A DNA stretch of 64,000 bases from Paraspadella gotoi. Lineage: Eukaryota; Chaetognatha. The notes below the pieces were generated by a model. The model was given only the letters and a program-made list of their open reading frames with translations. It did not search any database and was not told the origin of the DNA. Where the stretch lies: assembly GCA_051294375.1 (NCBI GenBank), contig CM119267.1, positions 16,282,543-16,346,542 of the forward strand. Direction: 5' to 3'. The translations under genes were made by a program, and so were the position numbers. Below, one piece after another: positions 45,537-57,707 of this stretch (position 1 is its first letter; each line of letters starts with the position of its first letter).

Positions 45537-48125
45537 TTTTTAAACAAATTAAATCAAGTCCAAATCCCCGTTGGTCCAGGCATCAACGGTCTCAACAACG
45601 TCGGAGTTCGCCTTTTGAAGGATGCCCTCAAGATGGGTCACATTCAAGTGGCGGCGGTCAACGACGCCAGCGTCGGGACCGACATCGACTATTTGCTCTA
45701 TTTGGTCACATCTGGTCAGCGCGTTTCTTCCGTATAATTAATAAATTCAAAAATAAATTCACGGATTGTCCGTCGAATCGTAGATTCTACGAGGGGCCCG
45801 GCTCGACACGTGAACGCCACCTACGAAGATTCTCATCTCGTCGTTCCAGTCGGACTCGGGACAGGAAAGCAGTTGAAGGTATAAGCGTAATCGATTAGAT
45901 ATCGTATAAGCTATTAGATANNNNNNNNNNATCTCGTCGTTCCAGTTGGACTCGGGACAGGAAAGCAGTTGAAGGTATTAGCGTAATCGATTAGTTATCG
46001 TATAAGCTATTAGTTATATTATTATTACTGTTTGTTTAGTTAAATTAAAAGTTAATATCGAATTAGGTCTACTCGATGAACGCTTCGACGCCGGTCCCGT
46101 GGAAGGCGGCCGGCGTGGAATACGTCTTCGAATGCGAGGGCGCCGCCGAAGGCGTCCTGGAGAACCACTTCAAGGGGGGCGCCAAACGAGTCATCGTCTT
46201 GGGCCCCAACTCGGAAAAGTTTCCCAACATCGTCGTCGGATACAACGACGACGAATACAATCGGAAACTCAAGGTTGACTTTTTGCGTTTTTCTTTCCCT
46301 TGTTTGGTTTCTTCCCCCTATTTTTTTTTTATTATTTTATCATTTTTTTTTGGTATCCTTTGATCATTTTTCTTTTCCTTAATCTCCCTTTTCAATCTCC
46401 GTTTCTTACTTTCTCCCATCCATTACTTCTTTTCTCGATCCCCGCCCATTCAAGATCGTCGGATCCCCCGAAGGCGGAGTCTTCTGTCTCCTTCCTCTGC
46501 TCAAGATTCTCCACGAGACTTACGGCGTCCACCAAGTCTTGGCCACCGAAATCAGGCCCTTTTCGGAGAGGTTCATCACTGTCGACGGTCCATCCAAGTA
46601 GGCGCGATCGATGAGAGTTTTGCAGTTGCGGTCCGAAGATTTATGGGCAATTTTTGTCAGGAATTTAAAAAAAAAAAAATTTCACCGACAATCAGGAGCA
46701 AATGGTGGAGGGAAGGACGCGGTTCCGGCCAGAATATGATCCCGACTCCCAACAGCGCTGGAAAAGTCATTGGAGAAGTCTTTAAGAAGCTCAAAGGTGA
46801 GTTGTCAAATTAAAGGAATGGAAAAGTATGACAATTTAATAGTAATGAAAAAAAGTTTTTTGTTATCAATCTAGAATCAACCGACCAATAAAGCAAGCAA
46901 TGTCAATGCCAAGGAACAAATGAATAAAAAAAACTCATCGCCAATTCCAGGAAAAGTCGAATCGATCTCGATTTCCGTCCCGGCGACGGAAGTTACGGCG
47001 ATGGACGCCACGTTCGTGCTGAGCAACGGCGCCGAGTGGCACCACCTCAAGGAGACGCTGGCGTTGGAGGTGGCCAAGGAAAAATATCAAGACGTCATCT
47101 ACCTCAGCGAACACGAGTTGGTATCCACGGTGAGCGATTGGGAGTGCGTGGCGGTTGCTGTGGGTAGATGAGATCTGAGACATCTGAGATTCTTCTTAAA
47201 CAAGTGTCTTGGCGTAGGACTTTCGGGACGAAACGCACGCCTGCGTGTTGGACATGGAAGCCAGCCTCGCGATAAGTAAGACTGCATTGATTTATTGATT
47301 TTTTTTCTCTTTTCTCGTCGATTATGGATTATCGATTATCCACAAGTTCCCTATTTTCATGAACGACAGTCCGTCTTTCCCTCGATCAGTACATTTCATT
47401 CCCCTCCGTTTACAATTTTCAGACGACACATTCTTCAAGCTCGTCGGATGGTTCAACCATCTCGGCGTCTGTTGCCGCGGCGCCTTGGACTTGGCCACCC
47501 GGATGGCGCACATCGACAAGAGAAACGTCAAACTTGCCGACACGGGTCCAACGGCGGGTCAAAGGTCGATAGGGGTTTTATGTTGTTGTATCTGTTTCTC
47601 TTTGACTAAAAAATACTTCATTGTGTCTTTGTCTTTACAAAATCTTTATTTTCTTAAAGAACGGCAGATGTCACTTCTCCTTAAACATTTCACTCAATAA
47701 AAGAACATCGAACTTTTTCCAAAACTTTGTCAAAGCCTTTGTCTTACGAAACACTACAAAACGATTCATACTTCTACGATTTCTCCTGATCCTCGGAGCT
47801 TCTGTATCGACCCTTTAATCCGTTTAATAACTTATTTCGAAGATTGTACGACACCCTCGCTCTGACCGACCCGAAGAAGCGGAGTAAAGGCTATAGCTAC
47901 GATCAAGGAGCCATAGTTATCGCGCGGGAATTGGCGAAAAAGGAGGCGGCCAAAAAAAAGCCCACGGACATTCGGGCCCCGATGAAGAAACCGTCGCAGC
48001 CGCTTCCGCAGCCGCCGCCGCCGCGGACCAGTGCCCCCGCCGCCATATTAACCGGAGAGTTCGGTTTTAAACCGGTGGAGATTCCCGAACCCGTGCCGGA
48101 GGAGGGCGCGGAAGTAGGGACGTGA
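41817..48125 (+). CDS. Pseudokinase fused to a catalytically dead GAPDH-fold domain
   Basis: 17 exons: 41817-42016, 42157-42311, 42462-42618, 42689-42888, 43212-43427, 44649-44777, 44932-45127, 45215-45367, 45580-45714, 45784-45878, 46067-46273, 46455-46597, 46696-46796, 46951-47129, 47218-47275, 47423-47564, 47843-48125. Every border is AG/GT and all phases match except one extra base at the start of exon 6. About 915 residues: an N-terminal part (1-165) with Glu/Gly-rich stretches, a CAMK/titin-type kinase domain (about 166-400), an acidic Cys-containing linker (418-464), a GAPDH-like domain (about 465-815) and a Lys/Ala- and Pro-rich tail. Both domains have lost catalytic residues. No signal peptide or membrane segment, so probably cytosolic or cytoskeletal. 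Function unknown; a scaffold or regulatory role is inference. Alternative: two genes, which I consider unlikely because the GAPDH first strand is encoded in the kinase-side exon 8. Confidence 0.8.
45446..45537. repeat. (CT)n microsatellite in the seam intron
   Basis: CT run in the 212-base intron between exons 8 and 9, close to the acceptor at 45578-45579, where it may serve as polypyrimidine tract. Confidence 0.9.
45835..46016. repeat. Duplicated contig overlap around a 10-N join
   Basis: 45835-45920 and 45931-46016 are the same 86-base sequence (part of exon 10 plus intron) with a few substitutions, separated by exactly 10 N. This is an unmerged overlap of two contigs, probably two alleles; only one copy should exist. 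Confidence 0.85.
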
Positions 48126-49412
48126 AAATAGTTAACTCTCGTTATGATAATTTCTTCCTAAAGTTGTCTTTTTTGGATGTATAATTGTAATTGAGTATAA
48201 TATCTTTTTTTATGAATATAGTCATTAAGATTACTGTCTTTTCATTAAATTAACGAAAAACTAGGCGATCGTCACAGATAGGATTCTATTTCAAACGTAT
48301 TTACAGTCGGTATACACTGTATACAGCTCCAATTCTCCTTGATATACATAGTATACAGTAGGAGGGGCAACAAAAAGCAACAAAGGATCAGGTTGTTTAA
48401 CTATACACTGAATCACACAAATTGACACATAAATAATAAGATAAAATATCCTAATTAGCAAGGACGTTATTTACAAAATACATTTAGTACGTAATCGACA
48501 AGAAAAAAACAGTGTGTTCCAGATAAGTTAATTCTCCGTACGTTTAAGTACAAATAGTTAATTAAGACATAAACGTTCGATTTTTCCCCAATGACTATGC
48601 TAACTGCCGAATTAAAAAATTTGTTTCGAAATAGATAAATTGTTGATATGCCAAACACAGGTTTGGTATACTAAGCTAAGGGTTTTTTTCGGGTGTTAAC
48701 GAATGAGTTTTTTTTTTTTTAAATAATTACAAAGGGCACCATGGATTCGTTAATTTTTTTTTTGTAAACAGAGAGTGAGAAAGGTACCTAGAAGGACATT
48801 CGATTAACTGCAAAAAAGAGAACGTGCCAAAATAAAATTTCATATTAGGCACGAGAAAGTTGGTCATGAAAATTGGTCGAATACAACGCTCTTCGAGAGG
48901 CGTATCAATAAAAGTCAAATAAAAACGTGAAGGAGGTTTTGTTTTTTTATCTCTTAACATGTGGTGTGTCGAAGGAGGCGGTAGAAAAAGAAAACAAGAG
49001 GTGCAGTATCGTAGTAAACAATGGGGTGAAAATGGGAGCGATCGAAATCATCATGAGAGGCGTTAATGTTGTTTTACATCGATTGTTTTTGTTTTTTAAT
49101 GAGATTCATATGGCAACGAGCAAAAAAGAAGCAAAACGAACCATTTTGTCTAAAATTTGTTATAAATTCCGTCGCAAGTTACGAAAAAATACGCAAACAT
49201 TTGAAACAAGAAAAATAATGCTGTGAACGAAGAAGGGTGGAGGGGGCGTTTGTTGGTTTTTATTTTATTTCATTTATTTTTTTTATTTTTTTTTTTTTTT
49301 TGAAAAACGAGGGAGATGGGAAAGTTAACTTCCGGAATCACAAATGACAGGAGTAACTCAATTGGAAAAAGGAAAAAAAAAAAGAAGCTAAGAAAAAAAG
49401 AAATCTAACTCC
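48126..49412. other. Convergent intergenic spacer, no gene seen
   Basis: Lies between the 3' ends of the fusion gene (+) and the teneurin (-). AT-rich, with GTATACAC/GTATACAG palindromic stretches near 48308-48358. Poly(T) with TTTATT near 49257-49300 gives AATAAA on the minus strand and may be the teneurin polyadenylation region. Confidence 0.5.
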
Positions 49413-50350
49413 TCACGAGGGATCCCTTTTCACGAGCCGAACGTTGTGAAAGTCGTCGGCAAGTTCTGGGAACGCCTCTATGCTCCTGATCGGCTCGGCG
49501 CCGTAGTCCGGCAGGAAGGCGTTTCTGAGGATGTGCACCCGCTGCTTCTCGTTCCAGTCGTAGTCACCAAGCCGCCCGGCCAACAGCAGCTCCTGCTCGT
49601 GCTTCCAGGCGCGGTCGACGGCGCGTTGCTGGGCGTTGCGCAACACGCGGGCACGCTCCTTGTCGCGATTGCTCCCGTAGCGCACGGTGGCCACGGTGTT
49701 GTTCGTGGAGACGCTGACGTCGGTGTGATCGGCTCGTTCGCGGCCGTATACTTCCCCGTGGACGAAACGGTGGACGGTGACTTTGACGCCCGTGTCGAGG
49801 GTGTCAACGTTTCCGACGAGCCCGATGGCGCGGAGGTCGGCCTCCGCGTCGCCGAAGTGGTCCTTCACGAAGTAGTGCGTCTCCTTACCGGCGACGTTGA
49901 AGTGAAGGCCGACGGAGATTGAGTCGTTAAAGAGCTTCGACAACGCCGTCCGCGTCGCGTCGCTGATAGACTCGGAGAATCGGACCGTCGCCCGCCGCGT
50001 GCGGTCGTCGACGGTAAGGACGGCACCGTCGCCGAGAATCGAAGGCAACGGCTTGAAGCGGCTCGTCCCGCCAGAGTTGGCCACGGCGGCGGCGGAGGTG
50101 GATTCGAAAAGCGGACGGCCCAGCCGACCCTGCGAGACTTTGGCGGTGACGCTCTGGAACGCCCGCAGACGCGAGACGAAGGAACATTCTAACGCCGATT
50201 CGACGTTGATTGAGGGCGGCGCCCAGGCGGACGGCGTGATCGACGGCGCCGCGATGGGCGCCGTGGCATAGGGCGACGGTAGCCAGGTCTCCACCGATGG
50301 AATGAGGCGCTCGAGGGAAATGCCGAGAAGGGGGAGCCAAGATTCCATGT
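49413..50350 (-). other. Teneurin last exon: toxin-like domain and TCAP-like C-terminus
   Basis: A single 938-base exon from MESWLPLLG to the stop at 49413-49415. It contains the hydrophobic/proline linker, then HYFVKDHFGDAEADLRAIGL, the YGSNRDKERARVL block and RAWKHEQELLLAGR, the helical end of the Tox-GHH-like domain found in all teneurins. The last residues, LPDYGAEPIRSIEAFPELAD, align with the teneurin C-terminal associated peptide (YDGYFVISVEQYPELSD). The very end is VKRDPS, with no Gly-Arg amidation signal. Confidence 0.85.
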
Positions 50351-53300
50351 CTGTTGGCATCAAAGGTTGAGGGTTAAAACTATTTTTTTTTATTAAGAAC
50401 TAAAAATAGAATCCTGTTTCTCATAATAATTAGTAATTTACTAATTCTATACAACAGATGGCTTGAAATCAAACATCCTTTAACTCACCCTGCATCCGGT
50501 TTCCCTGATCCTCCCTCGCGAACGGATCTCCGAACGCATAGACGTTGATCTTGCGGGGATCCTCGCCCACTACCGGCAAGATGCCGAGATCCGGCGTCAT
50601 CCAGGTCGCCAGTTCCGGATCGTAGACGCGGCGTTTTTCGGTGAAGAAAAGAACTCCGGCGAGGGCGTCGTAGGTGGCGCCGCGGAATCCGAAAGGGAAC
50701 TCCAAGTCGGGCGTCGAATCGTACACGAGGCGTCCGTACGGCGAGTACGACATCTGTTGAGTGGGCGAAGTTATTTTTTCAACTAAGGGCCTTTTATTTT
50801 TGTAACTTGTTCAATTAGCGATCGCCAGATGCCGACAAATGTTCTTTTGTCCGATTGACGTCATCGGTTCAGTTACGGTTTATTGCATTTAAAAAGAATT
50901 ACAAAATGCATTTCGAAGTATTTAGTTATCAAAAATATTTTATCACACCTGCTTGATGAGCGACCCCATGCTGTTGAAGATGGCGACGGGCGAACCGACG
51001 AAATCGGTGGCGACGTAAAAATGACTGTCTTCTCGTTGCATGGCGATCACGTGACCTCGAGTGTCGTAGTGGAAGTGGGTGAGGAACTCCGAACTGGGAA
51101 AAAAAGACGGTAAGCGTCGGGTCAGATTATCTGTTATACAAATTGTTTTCTTGTAATTTAAAAAAAATATTTCATAAGCAGTAACTTGTTACCTGTGATT
51201 GTACATGTGAGTGACCCTGTCGGGATACATCCTATCTCCGTAGAAGTATTGGACCAAGATTCCTCTCGAGTCCCGTTGGGCGACGAGTCGGCCCACTGGA
51301 TCGTGATAGAACCAGACTTGAAAGAACCCGCGCTTGAAGACGTGTTCGAGCTGGCCGACCGAGTTGAAGCTGTACATGGTCGACGCTTTCTGCGCGAGAA
51401 ACCCGTCCGCGTCCCAGCGGACAGCGGAGCTCGAGAAGGTCTGAATCTGATCGCGGGTGTTGTATCTGAAAAAGGGGAGAAAAAACGGAATGGTGAGCAA
51501 AAACCTTGAGAATTTCTTGTTCCATGAATCCGATTCTGTATAATGTATATCAAAATACTTCTTGGAAATAAATTTAAACAATGGCTGTTCTTTTGCAGAA
51601 AGTTCGAAATCCTAATTGCGACTTAATATTATTATCCTTAACTTGACGTTTGTTCTTGATACATCCATCATCAAATCATCCAATCCAATAATGTCTCCCC
51701 CAACCGATCCACTCACCTCCTCTCGTTCATGTTGCCCTTCTCCACCATGCTGACGACGTTGCCGTTCTTGTCGTAGATGAACTTCCACAGATCTTGGTTC
51801 CTCTCTTTGACGGAGTCGAGTCGCCCGTCCAGGTCGTACTTGAGCGTGATCGTCCGCGGCTCCGCGCGACTCCCGATCTTCCGCGTGATAGAGGCGACGC
51901 GTCCCACGTCGTCGTAGACGATGTCTTCGCCGTAGACGAGCGAATTGCTGAACTTCATCTGCGGACGAGGGTAGGGGGTGTTATGAAAGGGGCGAGTTAG
52001 GGAGAAGAGTTTTTTAAATTATAATTGTTATTGAGCTTATTATATATGTATAGCGGCAGAGTTCAAACTTTAACACATTATGCCTTGAAAAGATGACAAA
52101 AATGTTGACCACTAATATCAATTAAATCTTCTAAGTAGAAGTAGAGAAGTAGAGCATCACTTTCCTTTGTTGCATATATGATGTTCATTTGTTTACAAAC
52201 AATCATTAATCAAAGCATTCCTTGCTTCGACACTTTCGTTTCGATTTCTAATCCCGAAAACACGTCAATCAAGATCCACAGAAGCTCCTCCTCGCCACTC
52301 CTGCCCCTAATCCCCCCCTCAACTCACCAGCGTCTTGGCCGGGCGTCCGACGCCGTCTCGTTTGGCGGTGATGGCGACGTTGACGTCGCGCGTGACTTGC
52401 GTGCGGAGATCGGGACGCGCGACGGTGAAAGACTGAAAGTGGGTCACCAGTCCGGTGATGTTGTCGAAAGCCGTGAGAACGGGAGGCAGGGTGGTCGCGC
52501 CGATTTGGACCTCGAGGTGGGTGGGTCTTTTTTTGAGGGGGAGGGAAACGGGTATTAATAAAAATTGGTTATTTCTTTTTCTCTCTTCGACTGTGTCCAC
52601 AGGCTTACAATAAATTATTATTATTTTTTAAATGTAAATCTTTTTTCCCCCAAAGCTGTTGACTGTCAGTATGTTGGACTGGAGAATATAATTAAAGCCA
52701 TACGTTCAACGTTGAATAATAAATATACTTTTAAATATCGTTTAACATCTGGTTATTGACTTTCCATTCTCCACTCACCTAAAACTGTTGTCGTATTTGT
52801 ACTTGAAGGAGGCTCCCACGATGCGGGCGAGGCCTTCTTCGGCCGCCGTGAAGGCGATCCGCTCCTGCTGCACGAAGACCCCCTGGTGGACGAACTCTTG
52901 GGCGCAGGTGAAGACGGACGCCTTGGGGGACGTAGGGTCGCGGCGGCGCAGGAAAAGACGCGTCGGGAGACCGGAGACGTCGCTGTAGTCGTAGGTGACG
53001 TCGGTGTAGTCGAAAAACATCCGGGAGAGAAGGTGGCGACGCTCAGGGGCATAGTGGAAGTGAACTCTGTGAGGGCGGGGGGGGGGAAAGAAAACGTTGG
53101 GGGGTGTGCAGAGTGAGTTCATGATGAAAGATTAGATTCACATTTCTGTTTTGCAATACATCTAGTTATCATTAATAAACAAGAATTTGAAATTTTAACT
53201 TTTACAACAACAACAAAAACAATGCTCCACTGCTTGTAAACTCTAAACCCATCGGCCACGCCTACCTCTTCTTCTCTGACGGCATCCTGATCTGCTTGAG

Positions 53301-56300
53301 CCTCCCGTCGTCGAGGACGTCGATCGTGTACCAGGCGTCTTGATCCGGCGGAAAGTAGAGGATGTGACGGAGACCAATGGTCGTCACTTGCGCGAACTGG
53401 TGCTCGGCGTTAGAGGGCACGAGGATCGACTCGAGGTTTCCGTGCTGATCTCGTCGCATGGTGTAAACGTTGGCCGAAGGAAGCTGGACGCTCGATTTCT
53501 GAGAAATGAAGTAATCAACGATTTAGGAATTTTAGTTTATTCTTTTGAATCTACTTTCATGGATAAATAAATAATTAAAAAAACAAAACAAAACTGCATT
53601 GAAGCGTTTTTGAGTGAAAATCGGTAAGAACTAACCTTGGTTCCGTAAGGGATGTACGTGTAGTGAGTGGCGGCTCCGTTCGCCTCGCGGACGAGATTCA
53701 GGCGTCCGTGTTGATCGTACGCGTACGCCTCGGCCATGTTTCCGCGCTGCCATTTCTGCGATTTGAGAACATTGCTTGGATTACAGTTTTTTTCTACAAC
53801 ATGGTAATATAATTATCATCAAGCCATAAATTTCTTTCATCCCATGATTTAAATTTTTTCCACTACGCACCACCAATCGACCGTTCTGGTCGTAAGTATT
53901 GTTGACGGTTGCGATGTCAGGAGACGCCGGTCGCCATAGCAACGACCTTCCGTGTTTGGCGTCGAAATTGACGGTGAGCAGAGGCTCCATTTGATTATTG
54001 ACGAGGGTTTGAGTCCGGAGATCCTGGTTGTACTCGACGCTTAGGATGACCTCGTTATTAACCTGGCGCGGGGAAAGGCGGGTAGGGCGAAAGGGTGAGG
54101 AGAGAAACGTTTACTACTGATCAACGTCGGGATAGTATAACAAAAGTTCACGTGACGATCAAATTGACGTCAAATATATAAGTGGAGTCACAAATGAAAA
54201 AAAGCCGAAATTAAAAAAAAAGCGCCGTAAAGAATCGAAATAAAAACGGATACAGTTTCGGAACATTCGACCGCCTTGTCTGTTTCTTCTGCTGTCGAAA
54301 TATTTTTGTAGTGAAAAAGTATTCCGTTTTTTTATGCCGGTGAAGGTAAGCTTTAATTTGAGTGAAAATTTTATTTTGTTTTTTTTTTGTAAGCCACAAA
54401 AGCTCAAATCTTTTTAAAAAAACGTAAATTTCCCCCAACTATCGACATGCAATGTTTCAAACAATTATTTCCTTTCTGTGAAAGAAAAAAGAGCCACTTA
54501 TCATTGTTCGAAACGATTTAAATTTATAGCTGATCCGGATTTGGTTGAATTAATTTGTGAAAGAATACAATTATGTAGACATGCAAATTTCAGCAACAAA
54601 AAAAGAGCCTTCTGTGAATTACTAAACCAGTTTATGTGTTGCTGCAACGAATAAAATACCAAGCGCTGAACGCGTGCCCGAATTCAAAATATAATCACTT
54701 AATATTTGAATTCGGATCAACACATAAATTTACTTTTGAGAGCTAGAGAAAGAGAGAAATGAGAAAGCGAGAAATGAGTATGAAAAAAAAGTACCAATAA
54801 GTATTGCCACATGGGCACATAGACTCTTTGTGCGTCGCCGGCCCCACCACCACCTTCGATTCTAAAGGCTTTGGTGTGATTTTTTCGCGCTTTGTTGCGA
54901 ACTTTCTTCTGCAGTTTCTTCTGAATTTTCTTTTTAAAAAAAAAAAACAAGAAAAAAGTGACGATAATAGTTACTAAAAATAAATGACAAGTTCGAAACA
55001 TGCGGATGCAACTACATGAAGTAAGAAAGGGGAAAAAAACCTTCGAAAAGGGGGAAGTTAGTGAAATTTTTTAGGTTAATTTTTTTTAATTTTCCCATTG
55101 ATTTGAAAATAAGTTTCGAATTAACGAAACGATGCGAGAGAAGAAATTCTATTTTTCTACGAGCGTCGAAATTTTATGTATCGAGCAAAAAAGCGTTGCG
55201 CGACATAAGGCAGAACAGATTTAGATATTAGTGATTAATCCAATAATTTGTTTATAATGGCTTTTGGCGGCATTTTACTAAGGTTCTGCACTAAATCGGG
55301 GAACGCTTCTCTTTAGTTATTTGCTTTGTTTAAAGAAACATTTCTATAAAGTCTACAAGCATTTTATAAATATTGGAATAATCCTTCAACCGTAAATCGC
55401 TTCCGCGTAAACTCACCAAGAGCCTCTTGCCGTTGAATCCTTGCGTGATCGGTTCCAACGTCCTGCGTTGTCTCGACCGAGCACGCGCGCGCTTGCGCAG
55501 TCCCCCGCCGTTCGTGGGGGTGGCCAACGTGCTCGGTACTTGCAGGTAATAACGCCACTCGGCGCGATGCGAAGCTTCTAATGGTGGGTATGGAGAAAGA
55601 GCATACAAATACAATAATTACAATTTTTTACACAAAATGTCGTTAAAAACACGCTTGTAACCCAAAGAGACTATTTAAAAGAATTTCTATCTTATTAGTA
55701 CAAAAAAATTCGTATTTTATCAATAACTATGGAGGTCCCGACAAACTTTTTTCCCCGCCCTTGCGAATCCGCCATCTTACTCGGCAACTGAGCCCTCCTG
55801 ACGATTTGCAGCGGAATGGTGGTGGTTGCTGCGCCGGCGTCCGCGTCGACAGAGCCGAGGACCAGCGTCGGCGGGCGAATGTCGAGAACGAGGCGAGAGT
55901 CGGCAGGGTGGTGTAGCTGCAGTGATCCGTCGTGGGAAGACTGGAGCTGCAGCGGTGGGCTGGATTCTGCGAAAGAAAGGGAGAGAAATGGAATCACAAC
56001 GAACCACAACAAATCAATAAAATCAATAAAAAAATTAATAACATTACAAAATTATCAATCTCTTAATTACTATCTTGATCAAACATCCTGCAAGCCCTCC
56101 CAAAGCCTCGTCGCACTCACTCTTTACGATGCTGAGCGCCCCTCGGTGGGCGATGAGCTTCTCGTCCTCGACTCCGTTGCGTCGGACGTCGACGACGGCG
56201 CCGGTGCTGCCGATGTCTCCGTCCAGCGTCACCACATCGCCCGTCGGCTCTACGACGCCTGTCAAACGTCCGAACGAGTTGTACGTGTAGAAGAACATCT

Positions 56301-57569
56301 GTCCGAGCGAATCGTTCTTCGTCTTGAGCAAGTGGGTTCCTTGGGAAAGAGGGGGGAAAGAAAGTTGTAATCACAGAGACATAATGAAGGCGTGTTCCAG
56401 CCTGCTATTTGCCAGATTCAGATTATCAGATATAAACATTGTACGTATTACGTATTACGTACAGAATCTTACCGGGATAATAAGTAAACGCCGTCGTGAA
56501 ATTGTCGGTCGTGTTAAAATGTTGGAGCATGCCCGTGCCTCCGGCCGCCATGTTGATGGAGATCTCGGACTTGTGCCCGTCCGGGTTGACGAGACCCGTC
56601 GGGGACGCGTAGTCGTGGAGGACTCTCAGGCGGTGCGCCTGATCGTCCTCCACCACGGAGAGTTTGCCGTAGAAAGTGTTGACCGTGTAGGAGAAGCGGT
56701 AGAGTTCCGTACCTGGTTATGGTGTTGTAATGTATAATTTTTTTTTGATTATATTCTTTTTTGAACAAAGAAATTTTAATATTTCCCGATAAATTAATTA
56801 TTCTGATCAAATCCAGAATTCCCAATTTATACACTCAATCAAGTTAACTCACGCAATCAATCATTAAATAAGTAATGAACAAATGAAATGATTATTAAAT
56901 AAATGAATGAATTAATGAATCAACGAATCAATCAGTTAATCAATAAATATTTTTTAAAAAAATGAATGTACCAGTAATGATGTTTTTGGTGGCGACGTGC
57001 TGCCCGTGTCTATTAAACACGTACAACTCCTGCGTCTCCGGCGAGAAGACCTCGTACTGCCGGAATTTGTTCTGTTCGGGCAGAACGGCCTGGACCGATC
57101 TGACTCGGAGGTTGCCCTGGGTGTGGGAAAAGGGGAAAGAGGTTATTCCTCGAGTCGGCGGCCGCGGAATCGATTCCTGACCCGGCGAAGTCACTCACCT
57201 GATCGGCGATGTGCAGCGTGTTGTCCGGGGTGACCGTGATGGAGGTGGGGAGGTAGAGGAGGGCGTCAAGGGCGACCGAAACGTCAGCGTCGAAGCATTT
57301 GCACGTCATCTCTTGGCAATCGCACTTGGGGTCGCCGCCTGGGGTGTAAATAAATAGATTTAAATAAATAGATAAATAAGTATATAAATAAATAAATACA
57401 TAAATAGATTATTAATTAAATACAACATAAATATATGTATGAATAAATGAATAAATTTAAAATTAAATACAAAAAAATGAATAAATAAATACTATTAAAT
57501 AGATTTAAATGAATACCTACAAAAATAAAAAAATAAATAAATAATTAAATAAATAAATAAATAAATAAA

Positions 57570-57600
<31 letters not shown>

Positions 57601-57676
57601 AAATATAAAGAAACAAATAAATAATAAATAAATAATAAATACATAAACAACAAATAAATAAAATAAATAAATATAA

Positions 57677-57707
<31 letters not shown>

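Larger units (their letters stand above)
45355..48125 (+). other. GAPDH-like pseudoenzyme half of the fusion (end of exon 8 to exon 17)
   Basis: Aligned by eye to GAPDH: EIVRIGINGLNNVGV replaces VKVGVNGFGRIGR, so two of the motif residues are Asn. AAVNDAS keeps the Asp after strand 2. DSTRG, GGAKRVIVLGP and TVDGPSKSKWWREGRG all match GAPDH landmarks. At the active site, SPEGGVFCLLPL takes the place of NASCTTNCLAPL, putting Gly 621 where the catalytic Cys belongs. The catalytic His in TTVHA is gone (LATEI), the phosphate-binding Arg in AFRVPT is Ser (SISVPA), and WYDNEFGYS reads WFNHLGVCC. The fold seems kept while chemistry and probably NAD binding are lost. After about residue 815 a charged and Pro-rich tail follows. 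Confidence 0.85.

Noticed and set aside
54717-55001. Minus-strand open frame (KKLQKKVRNKARKNHTKAF...) as an extra teneurin exon
   Set aside because: The conserved protein continues directly from GKRLL (55417) to VNNEVILSVEYN (54062), leaving no room for it; it is low-complexity Lys-rich sequence in an intron.
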